The translations under genes and the position numbers were made by a program. A stretch of DNA of 64,000 nt, from the NCBI RefSeq assembly GCF_000835495.1, contig NW_015622545.1, positions 3,736,777 through 3,800,776 on the forward strand. Direction: 5' to 3'. The stretch comes from Cladophialophora immunda (taxonomy: Eukaryota; Ascomycota; Eurotiomycetes; Chaetothyriales; Herpotrichiellaceae). How positions within the stretch are numbered: the first letter of the stretch is position 1; every line of letters begins with the position of its first letter. The notes under the pieces were generated by a model. That model saw nothing but the letters and a program-made list of their open reading frames with translations. It was not told the origin of the DNA and did no database searches. Of this stretch, positions 10,908 to 22,409 are shown piece by piece.

Positions 10908-11711
10908 TCAAAATCTCTCCTTCATCCGCGACGCCACGGTCCGCAGATTCCCATACACCTTGCCGGGCGGGGCGCCGAGGATCAGACTGACGACGGCCTC
11001 CCTGGCGATGCGGATGTTCTGGAAGCCGCCGAGGATGTGGATCTTCGAGTCGGCGAGCACGACGCGGGTCTTGGAGGTGTTTTCGATGGCGAACTTGGTC
11101 TTGCCGTCCTTGCCGGCGATGCGGCCGATGGCGCGGCCCAGGTGCTCGCCCTGCAGGGTCTTGACGTCCTTGATCTCGAACGTCTCGATGTATAGGTCGT
11201 CGAGGCGCAGCAGGGCGACGGCGTCGTCGACGTCGAACCCCAGCGTGAAGGCCCGCACAAAGTCCTCGCCCTTCTGCAGCGCGCCCGCGTCCGTCGTGAA
11301 CCGCGACGTCCGCAGCTCCACCGCCTTGGCCTTGACGTTCATCCGCACCTGCAGCTTCAGGTGCTCCACCAGCGGCGGGTAGATCTTCCCCCAGCTCTGC
11401 TTCAGCGGCGACATGCGGTGTGGCGGCACCGGCACCTTGCGCGACTGTATTCGGAGCGCCGCCGTCGTCTCTGAGCCGCTCTGTGAGGCCGGGGCGAATC
11501 GAGGTCGGCCTTCTTCGTCGATTTGCATGGCTGTGTCCGTCTCTTCCAGTGCCTGCGTCACGGCGCTCTCTGGTTGGGGCGCCGTTATTATGTCCACTTC
11601 GATATTTTCTTCATTTGAGTCGGGAGGGAGAGGAATGTCGTGGGGCTGTTGGTCTGCGGACTCGGCGATTGTCTCTGGAGGAGCGCGCTGCAGCGCCGTC
11701 GGAGCAGGCAT
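10908..11711 (-). CDS. PNO1: Pre-rRNA-processing KH protein Pno1 (Dim2)
   Basis: Intronless, 267 codons, ATG at 11711. The N-terminal third is acidic and disordered. The conserved part starts at RKVPVPPHRMSPLKQSWGKIYPP, a Pno1/Dim2 hallmark, followed by a degenerate KH1-like segment. A C-terminal KH domain runs from about 172 to 262, containing GRAIGRIAGKDGKTKFAIEN and HILGGFQNIRIAR. In yeast the protein binds the 3' end of 18S rRNA in pre-40S particles with Nob1 and helps recruit the Dim1 methylase. It acts first in the nucleolus and then in the cytoplasm. The gene has high codon GC compared with its flanks, as expected for a strongly expressed ribosome-assembly gene. Confidence 0.93.
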   Translation of the reverse strand: MPAPTALQRAPPETIAESADQQPHDIPLPPDSNEENIEVDIITAPQPESAVTQALEETDTAMQIDEEGRPRFAPASQSGSETTAALRIQSRKVPVPPHRMSPLKQSWGKIYPPLVEHLKLQVRMNVKAKAVELRTSRFTTDAGALQKGEDFVRAFTLGFDVDDAVALLRLDDLYIETFEIKDVKTLQGEHLGRAIGRIAGKDGKTKFAIENTSKTRVVLADSKIHILGGFQNIRIAREAVVSLILGAPPGKVYGNLRTVASRMKERF

Positions 11712-12221
11712 TTTCGATGTCTTTCTGAGATTTTATTTTAGCCTGTAGAGAGTACCAAGTTTGTAGTCGCCTGCGCTGTTCTCGAATCTGAAGGTTCCAG
11801 TGTACAAGGCGATTTTGTGTTTGGCGGTTGATGTTCGGCAGAGAAATAATTTTCTCCGCAGCATCGCATTTCACTTGCAATTGTGGGGGCAGCAACTCAA
11901 GAAGCGATGCTCCACCAGCTGCGCAGCATATTTTGATAGACAAACTGAACGATCGACACAAGTCGTCCTCTCTGACAACTTGGATGACTTATGACTACTA
12001 ACCCCTAGAAATATTGAGTGTCTTTAAAGGCAGAAGCTCCAGACCTGGGTGTCAATGGCCGCTGTGAATACTAACAGTGGAAATATCAAGTTTATTCACA
12101 AACCATACTACAACCACCTCATTTACAGAAATATACCAGCTCGAGGCCGGGACTACTAGCCAGCCTGGAATAGGAGATTACATACATACTTCTCCAAACC
12201 CCCTCGTTCCCCGTTTATATT
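11712..12221. other. Intergenic: PNO1 promoter and kelch-gene 3' end
   Basis: This 510-bp stretch between two minus-strand genes holds the 5' flank of PNO1 and the 3' UTR of the kelch gene. No other feature was recognised. Confidence 0.55.
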
Positions 12222-14128
12222 TTATCTTTGTCCCGGCACAAAACTCCCATAATAGCCTGGCAGTTCGGCGACCTGTCGGGTGGTTTCGCCCTCTAGCTCA
12301 CTTCGTTCGAAGACCTGTGCTTCGGCCAGCTCTGGTGATGGTTTCTGCACCGATGACGGACTGTTGGGTATTTGTGAAGACTTCGGCTCCGTTGGTGGGG
12401 GCACGGAATCCGCCGGGGCGGTGGTCTTGCGGTTGCGACGGGTCCCAAGGAAGTATGCGAGGCCAGCAATTAAGGCTAACCCTACAACGCCTCCAACGAC
12501 GCCGCCGGCGATAGCGCCGGTATGAGACTTATGAGGAGGAGGAGGAGATGTTGATTTCGCGGGAGGCTGCACCGGGGCCGTCGGGGTAGGTGTTGGGGTA
12601 GTGGTGGGATGAGTCGGGGCGGCGAAAGCTGTGTTTGTAGAGCACTGTTACTCATTCTATCCCTATGCCTGGAAATGAACATCTCACTTACCAAATTCTG
12701 TTGCCAGTGCGGGATCACTCCACGCGGGCTTGACGTAGTTTTGGTCATAGTATTTCTGGATTAGCTGCGCTCGCTCGTACGGTGCAGCTGCGGCGTCATA
12801 GTGATCCTTCCACTGCAATTCAGTCATGTCCATGACCCCTATACCGCTAGCCCACTCATCGAAGTCGGCGCCGAACTGATTGAACGTGCTAGGCGGGCGG
12901 CCGCCAATAGAGACCATTTGTCTGTTGCCGATGACGGAGCAAGTATGGCTGCACCGGCGGGTGCTCGTTGTCGCGGGGGTCTGAAACCATCTGAATGCAG
13001 GGAGAGAGAGGACATAGACATTTAAGTACCCAGGCTCATTAGGGTAGTTGAGGTCATATGTTGTATTGGTCATACCGCCGTATACAAATCTGATACGTTC
13101 ACGTCAGCCTAGGTCCTGAGAAACATGAAGGTATACTTTACAGTTCGTATGTCTTCCCGTCGGATGAGGCCTTCCCCACCGTACAGAACTCTGTTCTTGG
13201 TGGAGGGATGTCGCCAGTCGCTCGCTGAACATACCATTTCTTCGTGGATACGTCATACAAGACAATATCTGCCATATCGCGCAATGATGTGTCTTGCTCA
13301 AATGTGAACGCTTGTTCGCTTGGATTAGTACCTCCGACAACGACCACAAAACCTTCTTGACCGAAATTCGAGGCGAACTCAGCCTTGGCCTGGTTAAAGT
13401 ACGGTGAGCTATTTGGAATGTCGGTTGTAGAGTTGCTCCAAGTCTCACTCGATGGGTAATGCTCCACCAAGCCTGAGACAATGGTATTCGGGTAGACTGA
13501 TTCGCCATTAGAGATGGAGCCTCCCAAGCTGTACAACGTCGAGTTGCCCACAGCCCAGGCTGATGCCCACGGCGCGTTCGATCCGTATGACAACCCATCT
13601 GTTGCAGGCGTGACTTCTTCAGACCAATAGATGGTGAGTCCGCCGGGTTGATAGGACCAAAGGTCGGCTGTCCAGTCCGTGCTATTGTATGCCCAACCGC
13701 CATATCTGTACACTCTGCCTGTGCTCTCATCGTACCAGGTTGCAGGCGCTCTGCGATGCGGCATGTTCGGGGCAGGGTCGGAGTTATTGGCAATATAGAC
13801 GGAGACGTTGGTCCACGACTGAGTAAGGTCGACCGAGATGGTGGGCCAGACTGCGACAATCAGCCTCGTCAGGCCTTGAATTGACCGGGAGAGTGTAAAC
13901 GCAACGATAGAAGGATCTCAATGTCCCGTTAGTCCATTCCCATGCCTCTCCATCCGATATATAGAGCCAGTCGCCAACGACAACAGCTGAGAAATCAGTA
14001 ATAGATCAACCAAATGCGGGGAGACTGCAGGTACAAGATTGCCAGAACCATTGAGAGATGGTGGGTCGCAACAGCCCGCCTTGGACGCTGGAGACGGCTA
14101 GCAAAGCCGTGAGCGTTATCCAGAACAT
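12222..14128 (-). CDS. Kelch-repeat protein, secreted domain with single C-terminal TM anchor
   Basis: Five exons read as 14128-14035, 13986-13906, 13850-13142, 13089-12692 and 12628-12222, giving 562 residues; all phases agree. Introns are 48, 55, 52 and 63 nt. The first residues are a signal peptide (MFWITLTALLAVSSVQG). The ectodomain has repeated kelch-type blades (RVYRYGGWAYN, STLYSLGGSIS, VVVVGGTNPS, FVYGGMTN, QMVSIGGR) that should fold as a beta-propeller, and many N-x-S/T sites. A Thr/Pro-rich stalk (about 430-460) leads to one hydrophobic helix (GAIAGGVVGGVVGLALIAGLAYF), then a basic stop-transfer and a short cytosolic tail ending PGYYGSFVPGQR. This layout is common in mould kelch membrane proteins; the ligand is unknown. 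Exon 3 entry (13850) is the least certain junction. Confidence 0.8.
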
Positions 14129-15526
14129 CGTGTATTGGGTCAACGTGGAGCGCTTGGTGAGAGGGGATTTCCTGAAGGAAAGCAAACTGACAGCCGAACG
14201 ACCTCGTACTGGAAGGCCGCGAAGCTTTATTTCCAGTCGCCTGCACTCGGCTTCTGCGGCTGAGAGGTAATGAGGTGCTGTTCGCCTACACCAACATGGC
14301 AACCGTCGCAAAGACACGGCGACCGCGTATTGGGTGAGGCTTGCGCCACATGATGTTGATGCATTTTTTGGCCCCTAGTACACCCGTATTTGTTCACTTG
14401 GGCAGAAGGTAAAGTCTTGCCAGATGTATAGACATCGGTCGTTATTGGCCTCTGATTTTTGGATTGATGCTTGTGCTGGAGCCGTCCCGGTGTCCTGTTC
14501 TAGACCAGCTGCTAATTGGCACTTGTAGGAAGCTAAGTCCCGTTTTGGGGACTTGAACATCAGACGATGCAAACTCAATACCAAATTCTTTGTGGAGGCT
14601 GAGTGCCCAGACCATCTATCTTCATTTTGAGCGCAGAGTTTGGCGAAGCGTGCCGAAAGCCGCAGCGTCTGCTCTCGTGTGCAAGTACTCGGACGAGTAT
14701 ATGCAGATAAAGAAACTTGTTCCCATCTTCGCGATCGCTTGGCTGCTGATTGGTTTTCGGGCTTTCACCGGTCTGGCTATTCGATCGCTTACAGAGTCCC
14801 AGGCCCCGGGCCCATGCACGACGCTCGCTCTTCAAATTTGGAGGTCCAGCCTTACCATCGATCCGAGTGGCAACGTGGTTGGCTTGCTACCATTCTCGAG
14901 ATAATGAATCAGGGGAGGTGTGTAAAGATCTCATCGGCTAAATTCACCGTAAATTGTGTGATCTGTGCGGACACCACTGGATGAGGTATCTGCCTCTTTG
15001 TTCTTCCAAAGCCAGCCTCGAGGCAGGCTTTTTGTTAGTGGTGTTCCTTTCCTTCTTTCTGGTCCTTGTAGTAGATGTGTATGCTGGGACGTTCAGAGTC
15101 AACTTAGGGTCTCGATATGTGAGAAACGGGGGGATCAAGGCATTCCCGGGAGACCGCTCTGTCTCGGGCGACAGGAGCACAGCGACGAGGAAGCTCGCCA
15201 TGACGGCGCGTAGGAGGAGTTCATTGCGGGGACAAGAGCTTTATAGGACTGAAAACTGTACAGTAATGACAAGAAGAACGGTGATCTGTCGAAGCTGCTT
15301 ACAATACTGCGTGTGTGATGGCTGCTTTGTGAGGCGGAAGCCATGCTGATGTGCAAGTTTCTCCGCATTCGAAGAAATCATTGTGGGTCTCCGCAGAAAC
15401 TTGCATCATCTTGCACATGCATTTTGTCGCTGCACTCACCATCCTCCAACACCCCATCTCCCAAGGACGACCACTTCTGTCCAACCAGGATTGCTTTCAT
15501 CCGCCGGCAGCCATGGTCTTTCAATC
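14129..15526. other. Intergenic: divergent promoters of kelch gene and MDM31
   Basis: About 1.4 kb between two divergent start codons. Short ORFs on both strands lack family features. A five-codon uORF overlaps the MDM31 start (see that entry). Nothing else was recognised. Confidence 0.5.
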
Positions 15527-15530
15527 ATGA
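15513..15530 (+). promoter_or_regulatory. Five-codon uORF overlapping the MDM31 start codon
   Basis: ATG at 15513 in a good context (gccATGG) opens five sense codons and stops with TGA at 15528-15530. That stop shares four bases (ATGA) with the presumed MDM31 start at 15527. This arrangement could reduce or couple translation of the main ORF, but transcript data are needed to know that the uORF is in the mRNA. Confidence 0.5.
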
Positions 15531-17775
15531 TAGAGGCCTTCGTCCAGGGCATGCGCCATGTCTCGAGGATTGCCGCTTGCGCGCCAGCGCGGACGACAAA
15601 AGTCGTCGACAGGCTACCAGCGTCCTTCGACCGAAGCTTCAGATATCACGTACCCAGACGGATATCAAACCTAACGGCCCCAAAAAACACTGCAGGCCAA
15701 CTGCCCCAGCCCGTCAAGCTTCCTATTAGGATTTGGTCGCCTCGGGTCGATATTCCCGCAGGTCAAGGTCCGCAGATCAGGTCGAGGTCAAGTCTAGCTT
15801 GGATTGGATCCTTTTCTATAAAAGATGGACAGGCATCAGCACTTGATTTCTCAGGACTGCAGAAGGGTCTAAAGTACACCAGAGGCAGCCGGCATAGAGA
15901 ATCGCCCTTGATCCGGTGGCGGGAATTCCATACTACACTCTTCGCAAGACAAAAGGCAGAGAAAGAAAGAGAGGGACACACAAAACAAAAAACGGGAGAA
16001 GATGCCTCAAAATCAGCTTCAGCAAAGGAGAATGCCTCGCAGGCTGGCTCAGGACAGCAGCATTCTTACCAAAGTCGTTTCTACGATAGACTGCATATGC
16101 CGCAGTTTCACCGTCCCACAAAGGAAGAACTTCTGGCTGCGGCCACGGGTTTCTGGTCTCGCCTCAAGGTACACTTTAAATGGTTCACAATCAAAAGCAC
16201 AAGACCTTTCAATCTGGATGAAATTGTTGGATTCATCTCATGGATCGCGTTGGGCCATGTCATCTGGATTGTTGTCGGTACTACGACTTTCGTGTCTCTG
16301 GCCATCCTAGCCATCAACACTGTCTTTGCGCAAGAAACCCTTGCTGGCTGGATCGGGAATTATCTGACAAAATCATCCGGTCTTCAAGTCGTTTTCGAGT
16401 CCGCCATTGTCCCCAAATGGGGTGACGGCGTCATCACATTCAAGAACGTCTTCGTCTCCAGAAGACCCGGCCGGGTGCAATCCCGCGTCACCAAGGGATC
16501 GCCCGAAGCGGCCGCTCAAGCATCGTCGGCAGAAGACCCCGTGCCTCCAGAAGAGCAGAATTATACACAGTTCGACATCACAATTGGGGAAGTCAATGTC
16601 ACCCTGTCCTTCAGCAAATGGTGGAACTCTAAAGGCCTGCTGCAAAATGTGGAAGTTAAACACGTAAGGGGAGTCGTCGACCGGACCCACGTTTTCGCAA
16701 CCGGTGAAGAGATTGATCCAAAGTCGCTTCGGCATGAGCACAACCCTGGGGATTTCGAGATCGAGTCCTTTAAGATCGAAGATCTTTTACTGACAATCCT
16801 CCAACCTGAAGGGTTTCGACCGTTCCCCGTCAGTATCTATAACGCCGACTTGCCTCGCCTGCGGAAGCAGTGGCTGTTCTACGACTTTCTCTGTGCCAAC
16901 AGCATCACGGGTGAATTCGACAAATCTCTTTTCACCATCCATCCGCGGCAGACACACTCGTATACCGGCACAAAGCTTAACGATCCCGAAGATCCGTCCA
17001 ACGAACCTTGGAAAAAACAGTCACGCATTCGCATTGATGGCATAAACATCGACCATATAAACCGTGGGGTGGCTGGGCCCTTGTCTTGGATTCACGAAGG
17101 CAATGTCGACATTGTGGCGGACATTATGATCCCCAACGACAGCGAGGAATCCGTTATGAAAGTCATGACTGATTTTTATGAACGGATGGAAGCGACCTTG
17201 ACATCGAGGAAACATCTGGAGCAGCAGCGTTATGGCGAAATTTCTCCCGAGGATGAGCCCATTGCCTCCGGTGGAGTCGTGCTAACAACTCCAAACTCTC
17301 AACCGGTAAGAGAAGAGGACAAGCGCTTCATAGTGATGGATCTCCGCATTCACTTGAACGACGTGCGCGCCGTCGTCCCCATTTTCACACGCGATCTATC
17401 ATATATCAACAACGCCCTGATCCGTCCCATTGTCGCCTACATCAATTCCCGGAGAACGTTCATTCCGATCAACTGCCGGGTCGTCAAGCGTCTCTCGGAT
17501 TTTGACGGGAGCTGGACTGTCTTTGATTCCGGGTTGATGGATGATCTGTCGGCGGAAGTGTACGATGCGTTTGCAAGAGATGTCACAGACGAGCAGGCAC
17601 GTTTGAGACGGTTCAAGAAAGTTGGACTATGGAGTTTGCAGCTTGCTGTACAGGCTATCTTCCTAGTAAGTTCAATCGCTTGATTTCTTCGCTTGGGTTG
17701 GATCAGCTTTTAGCATACCGTCTCGCGAAGCGTCGACTAATTGAGTGATAGGGGATGGCTGGGAACATTGCTTGA
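15527..17775 (+). CDS. MDM31: Mitochondrial distribution and morphology protein, Mdm31/Mdm32 family
   Basis: Exon 1 is 15527-17665; an 86-nt intron (GTAAGT, branch GACTAAT) leads to a tiny exon 17752-17775 encoding GMAGNIA and the stop. Total 720 residues. The N-terminus is basic and Arg/Ser-rich without acidic patches, fitting a mitochondrial presequence. A transmembrane segment lies at about 233-264 (FISWIALGHVIWIVVGTTTF and on). The conserved Mdm31/32 core follows: IVPKWGDGVITFKNVFVSRR, then FDITIGEVNVTLSFSKWWN, then NVEVKHVRGVVDRTHV. A second hydrophobic stretch ends the protein. Yeast Mdm31 and Mdm32 sit in the inner membrane and support mitochondrial shape, mtDNA stability and cardiolipin homeostasis. 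Which paralogue this is cannot be decided here. Tandem-like start arrangement with a uORF is noted separately. Confidence 0.88.
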
Positions 17776-18427
17776 TCCGACACGACATTCACGAACAGTT
17801 TCCACTCTATACCACATGTCTTGAGGTTGCGTGCGTTGTAACAAAAGTGAATATTGGGTTTAGACGTTGCTTCGACGTTCGGAGGGTCAACCTAACTCCC
17901 TCGATGGTGTAAGGCGTCAAAAGTGTACATATTTTACATCCCTCTCCGGCACGTTGAGACATTGCAGTTTTTCGCCTCGAGATGGCGTACACTGGAACCA
18001 CTGAGCCGCTCGATCATGAAGCAAAAAGTTCCATTGCAACCAAGTCATGTCCCTGTTTTGGAGTATCTAGTGTTCCTGCTCAGCTTGGTCCTTTCTCTCC
18101 TTGCGCTGATATCCCTATGAATAAGGCAAAGTCACTTGAATCTCACCCTGCGAACCCATTCGCGGCACCCTGGCTCGAAATTATCTCGCGTCCCGAGGTG
18201 ATATTGTCGAGTATATCAATACCTAGGCCTCTAGGCCCCACATGGTGTATTGCTGGCAACAAGTTCCCCTCATGTGGGCCGCAATACAAAATCCAAGAAC
18301 GCTGCCCCGCGACAATATTGTGTCGAGGAAGCCTTTATCCCACGAAAAGACGAAGAGTAGAGTTGATTCTGTATCCAGCTAGATTGACCGTGGACACTCC
18401 CGAGACTTGAGATCCACGGAGTTCGCC
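17776..18427. other. Intergenic between MDM31 and MetE-like gene
   Basis: This 650-bp tandem spacer holds the MDM31 3' UTR and the promoter of the next gene. Open frames here, such as 17982-18410, have no family signal. Confidence 0.5.
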
Positions 18428-19714
18428 ATGGCACCGCCTTTTCGAGCCGATCAAGTCGGATCGCTACTCCGTCCGCAGAGCCTGGTCGAGGCGAGGAAGA
18501 ACTCGAATCTCCAGGGCGCGCGACTCAGAAACGGCCCTGTCGCCCAAGAAGAGGACGATGCCGCGGCAAATCTCACTGCCGGTTCTTCCTCCAACGAAGC
18601 CGATCCAATAGAGGTCCTACGCACCGAGCAAGCAAAGGCCATCAAAGACGTCGTCGGCGAGCAACTCTCGCGACACATCCTGCCCATCACCACGGGAGAA
18701 TATGAGCGAGGGATCTTCTACGGCAACTTCTTCGAGTCCCTCTCCGGCTTCGAGGTGCGGTACACGCCCATGGCCGACTTCAAGGTCGACTTCCCCACGA
18801 ATCGCCCGTTGATCAAATGGGGCCTCCCCGGGCGCGATGCGGGGTTCCCGACCTCGAACAAGGTCACGCTCGAGAGGTCCGCGTACCTGGACGACTGGTT
18901 GTATCTCCGTAGCCTCCTGCCCGAGGAGCGGTGGAGGGATGCGAAGATGACGGTCCCGCCGCCGGGCTGGTGGCATATCCAGCTCAAGGAGCCCTTTGAC
19001 CGCAGCCTGTATGAGAACGATGAGGCGCTGTTACGGGACCTGAGCGCCGCAGTCAGGAAAGAGATCTTGACGCTGTACGAGCATGGCTTGAGGGTCGTGC
19101 AGGTGGATGATCCCAATCTCTCGTTCTTCTGCGACGAGGAGTGGATCCAGGCGTGCCAAAAGGAAGGCGTCGACCTCGAGCGGCTGCTCGAGCTGTATAT
19201 CACGTCCCACAACGACGCCATCAAGGACTTGCCCTCGGACCTCCATGTCGGAATCCACATCTGTCGCGGAAACTTCCCCAACGGCGTCGGCCTCGCCAGT
19301 GGCAGTTACGAGCGGATCGCGAGGAAGCTGTTCAACGAGACCGGCTACAAGTTGTTTTATCTCGAGTTCGACAGTCCCCGGGCCGGCGATTTCACGCCTC
19401 TCAAGTACCTGCCGTCAGACAAGGCGGTGGTCTTGGGCGTGGTGACGACCAAATCCGCAGAGATGGAGGATCTGGACGAACTGAAGAAACGCGTCTATCA
19501 GGCCGCGGACGTGGTGGCGGAGGGCCAGGGGAATGGAAGGACAAGAGAAGACGCGCTCCGCGACAACCTCGCAGTGTCCCCTCAATGTGGCTTCGCGAGC
19601 GACCATTCTGAAGGAGGAGTCGGGATGACCAGAGAGCGCATGTGGGAGAAGCTGGGGCTGGTCAAGAGGCTATCCGAGGAGATCTGGCCGGGGTGGGATA
19701 AAGATCGGAAATAG
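18428..19714 (+). CDS. MetE C-terminal-domain-like protein (cobalamin-independent methionine synthase superfamily)
   Basis: Intronless, 428 codons; ATG at 18428 has a strong context (gccATGGca). It begins PPFRADQVGSLLRP, the usual opening of stand-alone MetE-C-like proteins. Zinc-ligand motifs of the family are visible: HICRGN in the middle and QCGFAS near the end, with a downstream ERMWEKL helix. A full fungal MET6 is about 765 residues, so this is not the main methionine synthase. It may be a methyltransferase acting on a different thiol or a moonlighting paralogue; the true substrate is unknown. An insertion of about 50 residues after ARKNSNLQGARLR is Ala/Glu-rich and looks like a surface loop. 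The coding GC is high and the frame is clean. It is the last gene of the intact left block. Confidence 0.85.
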   Translation: MAPPFRADQVGSLLRPQSLVEARKNSNLQGARLRNGPVAQEEDDAAANLTAGSSSNEADPIEVLRTEQAKAIKDVVGEQLSRHILPITTGEYERGIFYGNFFESLSGFEVRYTPMADFKVDFPTNRPLIKWGLPGRDAGFPTSNKVTLERSAYLDDWLYLRSLLPEERWRDAKMTVPPPGWWHIQLKEPFDRSLYENDEALLRDLSAAVRKEILTLYEHGLRVVQVDDPNLSFFCDEEWIQACQKEGVDLERLLELYITSHNDAIKDLPSDLHVGIHICRGNFPNGVGLASGSYERIARKLFNETGYKLFYLEFDSPRAGDFTPLKYLPSDKAVVLGVVTTKSAEMEDLDELKKRVYQAADVVAEGQGNGRTREDALRDNLAVSPQCGFASDHSEGGVGMTRERMWEKLGLVKRLSEEIWPGWDKDRK

Positions 19715-19866
19715 AAGGCCTTTATCTCTCGGTAAGCAATCTTGTATGGTTCAAGCCCAGTATGGGAATCGGACTCTTGAGCCTACGCAATGGAAAACTA
19801 GGATGAGAAAAGAAACAAAATTCAAGCAACTGCGGCACCCGAAGCCTGTCAATTTTCTTCAAATAT

Positions 19867-21566
19867 CTAGGATCCCTGCCTGCTTGTTGCCTCTGAGACA
19901 GGATCGATCGAGACGGCGAAAGTATATCCCAATCGATCGTTGATTAATTGCCAGTAAAATTTGGCCCTGAGCGTGCCATACCTGCTCGTTATAAATCTTT
20001 GAGAGTATTGGTCAGTTCCCGCCAGAAATCTCATACATTTCTGACTATCGCGGAAACACCAACTCGAGACTGATGTAATGCCAATCTCAGAGAAGTCTTC
20101 GCCAGTGAACTGCCACTCTTTATGTCGAAGTATCCAAGAAGAATCCATGAGGTTATCAAACCGCTTCTTGGAAAGACTATCTGGCTTCGGACATTCCAGC
20201 CTCTTGGGGACTTTTCGACTGAGGAAGACCAAGCACGCAGGCCTGAAAAGAGAGTCGAACCCAAGCTTTATAGCGACGCAAGCAAAACCAGATCGCGCCG
20301 GCCGCCGGAGTACGAGCACCCCAGCGGTCCCGCAGCACCCGTCAGGCATCTCGATGGTTCTGTCTTGGGGATTCCATCTCCGCGCGTAGACGACGAGATC
20401 TTCCCATGTTGAACAATCACCCAGGCGAAACCCATAAAGCCGACGTTCCGGAGTCACCTTGATACACAGCTCCCGTGAAATCAAAAGCCTTTGATTTCGA
20501 AAGCACTGGTTCATGGGATGCTCCAACAGGACGTCAGCCAAATCTCTTTTCACGAACTGGATGTGGCTTCTGCCGTACGAGAGCCTCCCGTATTGACCTG
20601 AATCCGAGAGGAGAATCCCAACTTTCTTCTTGGTATTCCGATCGTGACATGACAGAAGCGCAAGATAAGTGTGCATTGACCAAATAATTAGCGGTAGTCC
20701 AATTTCCAAGCCCATATTCGTCATTGAGTAGGGCGTGTCTCGATTGGGCGAGTGACCCTTGACGATATTGGCACAGCCTTCGAAAAGTCTGGTGAGTCTG
20801 CAAGGAGAGATGTCTTTTCAAGAGGAGCGGGGAGGGTCTTCCAGGCGAAGATGGAGTGGTCAGAATTTCGCTTGATAATCTCCTCTTGAAGTCTTATGAA
20901 TGCTCTCTCCCCCTCCCCATAGAGCATCGGCATGTTGACTTCAAAGATACCAAGAAGGCAGTAAGCAACGTCCTCCTTCCGCGTGGTTTTCCTGTTGGAT
21001 GCCTAAGCCATTCTCTGTGCCACCGAATACGTGTTCAGATATAGCGAGTCCAACGCCCTCATTTCCATACCTGTTGCGGCCGTGATCCATGGCTGCAGCG
21101 AGAATTTTGTCCCGATATACCTCCACGAACAGTCAAAGAAATCCACTTTCGATGGGGCAATCAGTTCCTGTAACGTCCACCCTCGAGTAAACCATGCGCT
21201 TTGTCCGAAGCTCTTGCCAACACCAGCTTCATTTAGTGGAAGGTGAACGTCCGAGAGGTACGCGTAGCATTGTTTCGAATTCTTGTACCACGCATACATG
21301 GAATTAATAGCTTCTGAGAGTTCGGAGCTGCTATCCTTGTTGATGCAGCAAGTGTCGACCCAGATGTATCGAAGACCGTCACGTTGTGCCTGCCGAGTTG
21401 AATTGCAAATTTTTGCGTAGCCTTGCTTCTCCGTGGGGTACCCGTTTCTCGCATCCTCAAACAGCACTTCACCCTCTTCCCACCTGTGAGAGAGAATTGC
21501 ATCTTCGGGGATCTTGTCGTCGTCGAAGGATTCCAGGGCTAGAGTCTGAGTGTTGATCAGCCGCAT
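19867..21566 (-). pseudogene. HET-domain (heterokaryon incompatibility) gene, disrupted
   Basis: ATG at 21566 begins MRLINTQTLALESFDDD, a classic HET/HET-R-type start. Other HET-domain motifs follow: AILSHRWEEGEVLFED, YIWVDTCCINKDSSSELSEAINSMYAWY, WFTRGWTLQELIAP. The frame then meets TAG at 21005-21003, at the Trp position of the conserved RMxWAS block. It continues open through RKTTRKEDVAYCLLGIFEVNMPMLYGEGERAF. A second lesion, a net 1-nt deletion near 20731, shifts the frame just before the YSMTN-type block. The C-terminal frame then runs to a stop at 19867. Intact relatives mediate non-self recognition and cell death. No intron would rescue either break. Functional product is unlikely, but a truncated 187-residue HET domain could still be made. 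Confidence 0.85.
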
Positions 21567-22409
21567 CTTGAGATTGCCCGCTGCGAGACTGATGGGGACA
21601 GCCCGATCAGAGCTCAGTAACGATGTGACATGTCCAATATGCGCAATTCAAAGGGCATGAAATGCGGCAGAAGCTAATTCTACATAAACACAAAAGCTTC
21701 AATCAACGGCTTGAAGCCACGCAAGTGGGGGACAAGAGATGGCACTTTAATGAAAAGGAAGGAGAGAAGGACACGGTCCGTCGAACTCAAGTGTCTGGCG
21801 AGGCTGAGAACTGACGACAGCCTCGCGGGCGCCAGCGCAAGCGTGGGTCACGGACCCGAAACCCCACACTCATTCGACCCCACCTCGTCGCCCAATCCCC
21901 ATAAGGACCAGAGTGACGACCCCGCTTTTCTCGCCCAGGCCGGATGCAAATTTGGCCCAGGAAAGACGTGATGGGGATACGAACTTGCGGTTCCTCAGCC
22001 TACTTCTTCCTCCATTCACGTACAAGTATGACTTATCAGTCTGATGGTAGGCCTTTCCACCTTCTACTGATTGCGCAATTTTAGCGGCGAACACAATATC
22101 GAGCTGAAGTGTTGCGAGTGAAGGTAGGATGGCGCAACCAGGCTCGAGAATGCCTCTAGACGACGGACTCGTCGAGTATATCTTCTTCTGCTTATCACCT
22201 CCCCTTAAGGTCATGTATTCAGATCGTAGACGCTCACAAATGCCTTAAAAGGCTATCCCAATCTCCAGAATATTCTCTCAACTGGTGAGCGATCAGGAAA
22301 GTTTCATCTCTTATATTTCCGCTTATTTGAAGGATCATCTAGATAATTTGGACTCGTGTCCGCTATTCAAGGAACTGATTCGCTAGTCTAGTTTTCTCAG
22401 GAAGAAAGA
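21567..22409. other. Intergenic: divergent 5' flanks of HET pseudogene and BVMO
   Basis: About 840 bp with no recognisable gene. It must include the BVMO promoter. The part next to the BVMO start is A+T-richer than the left block. Confidence 0.5.

Noticed and set aside
15135..15368. Small ORFs on the minus strand between the kelch gene and MDM31
   Set aside because: No signal peptide, domain or conservation clue; expected by chance in an intergenic region.
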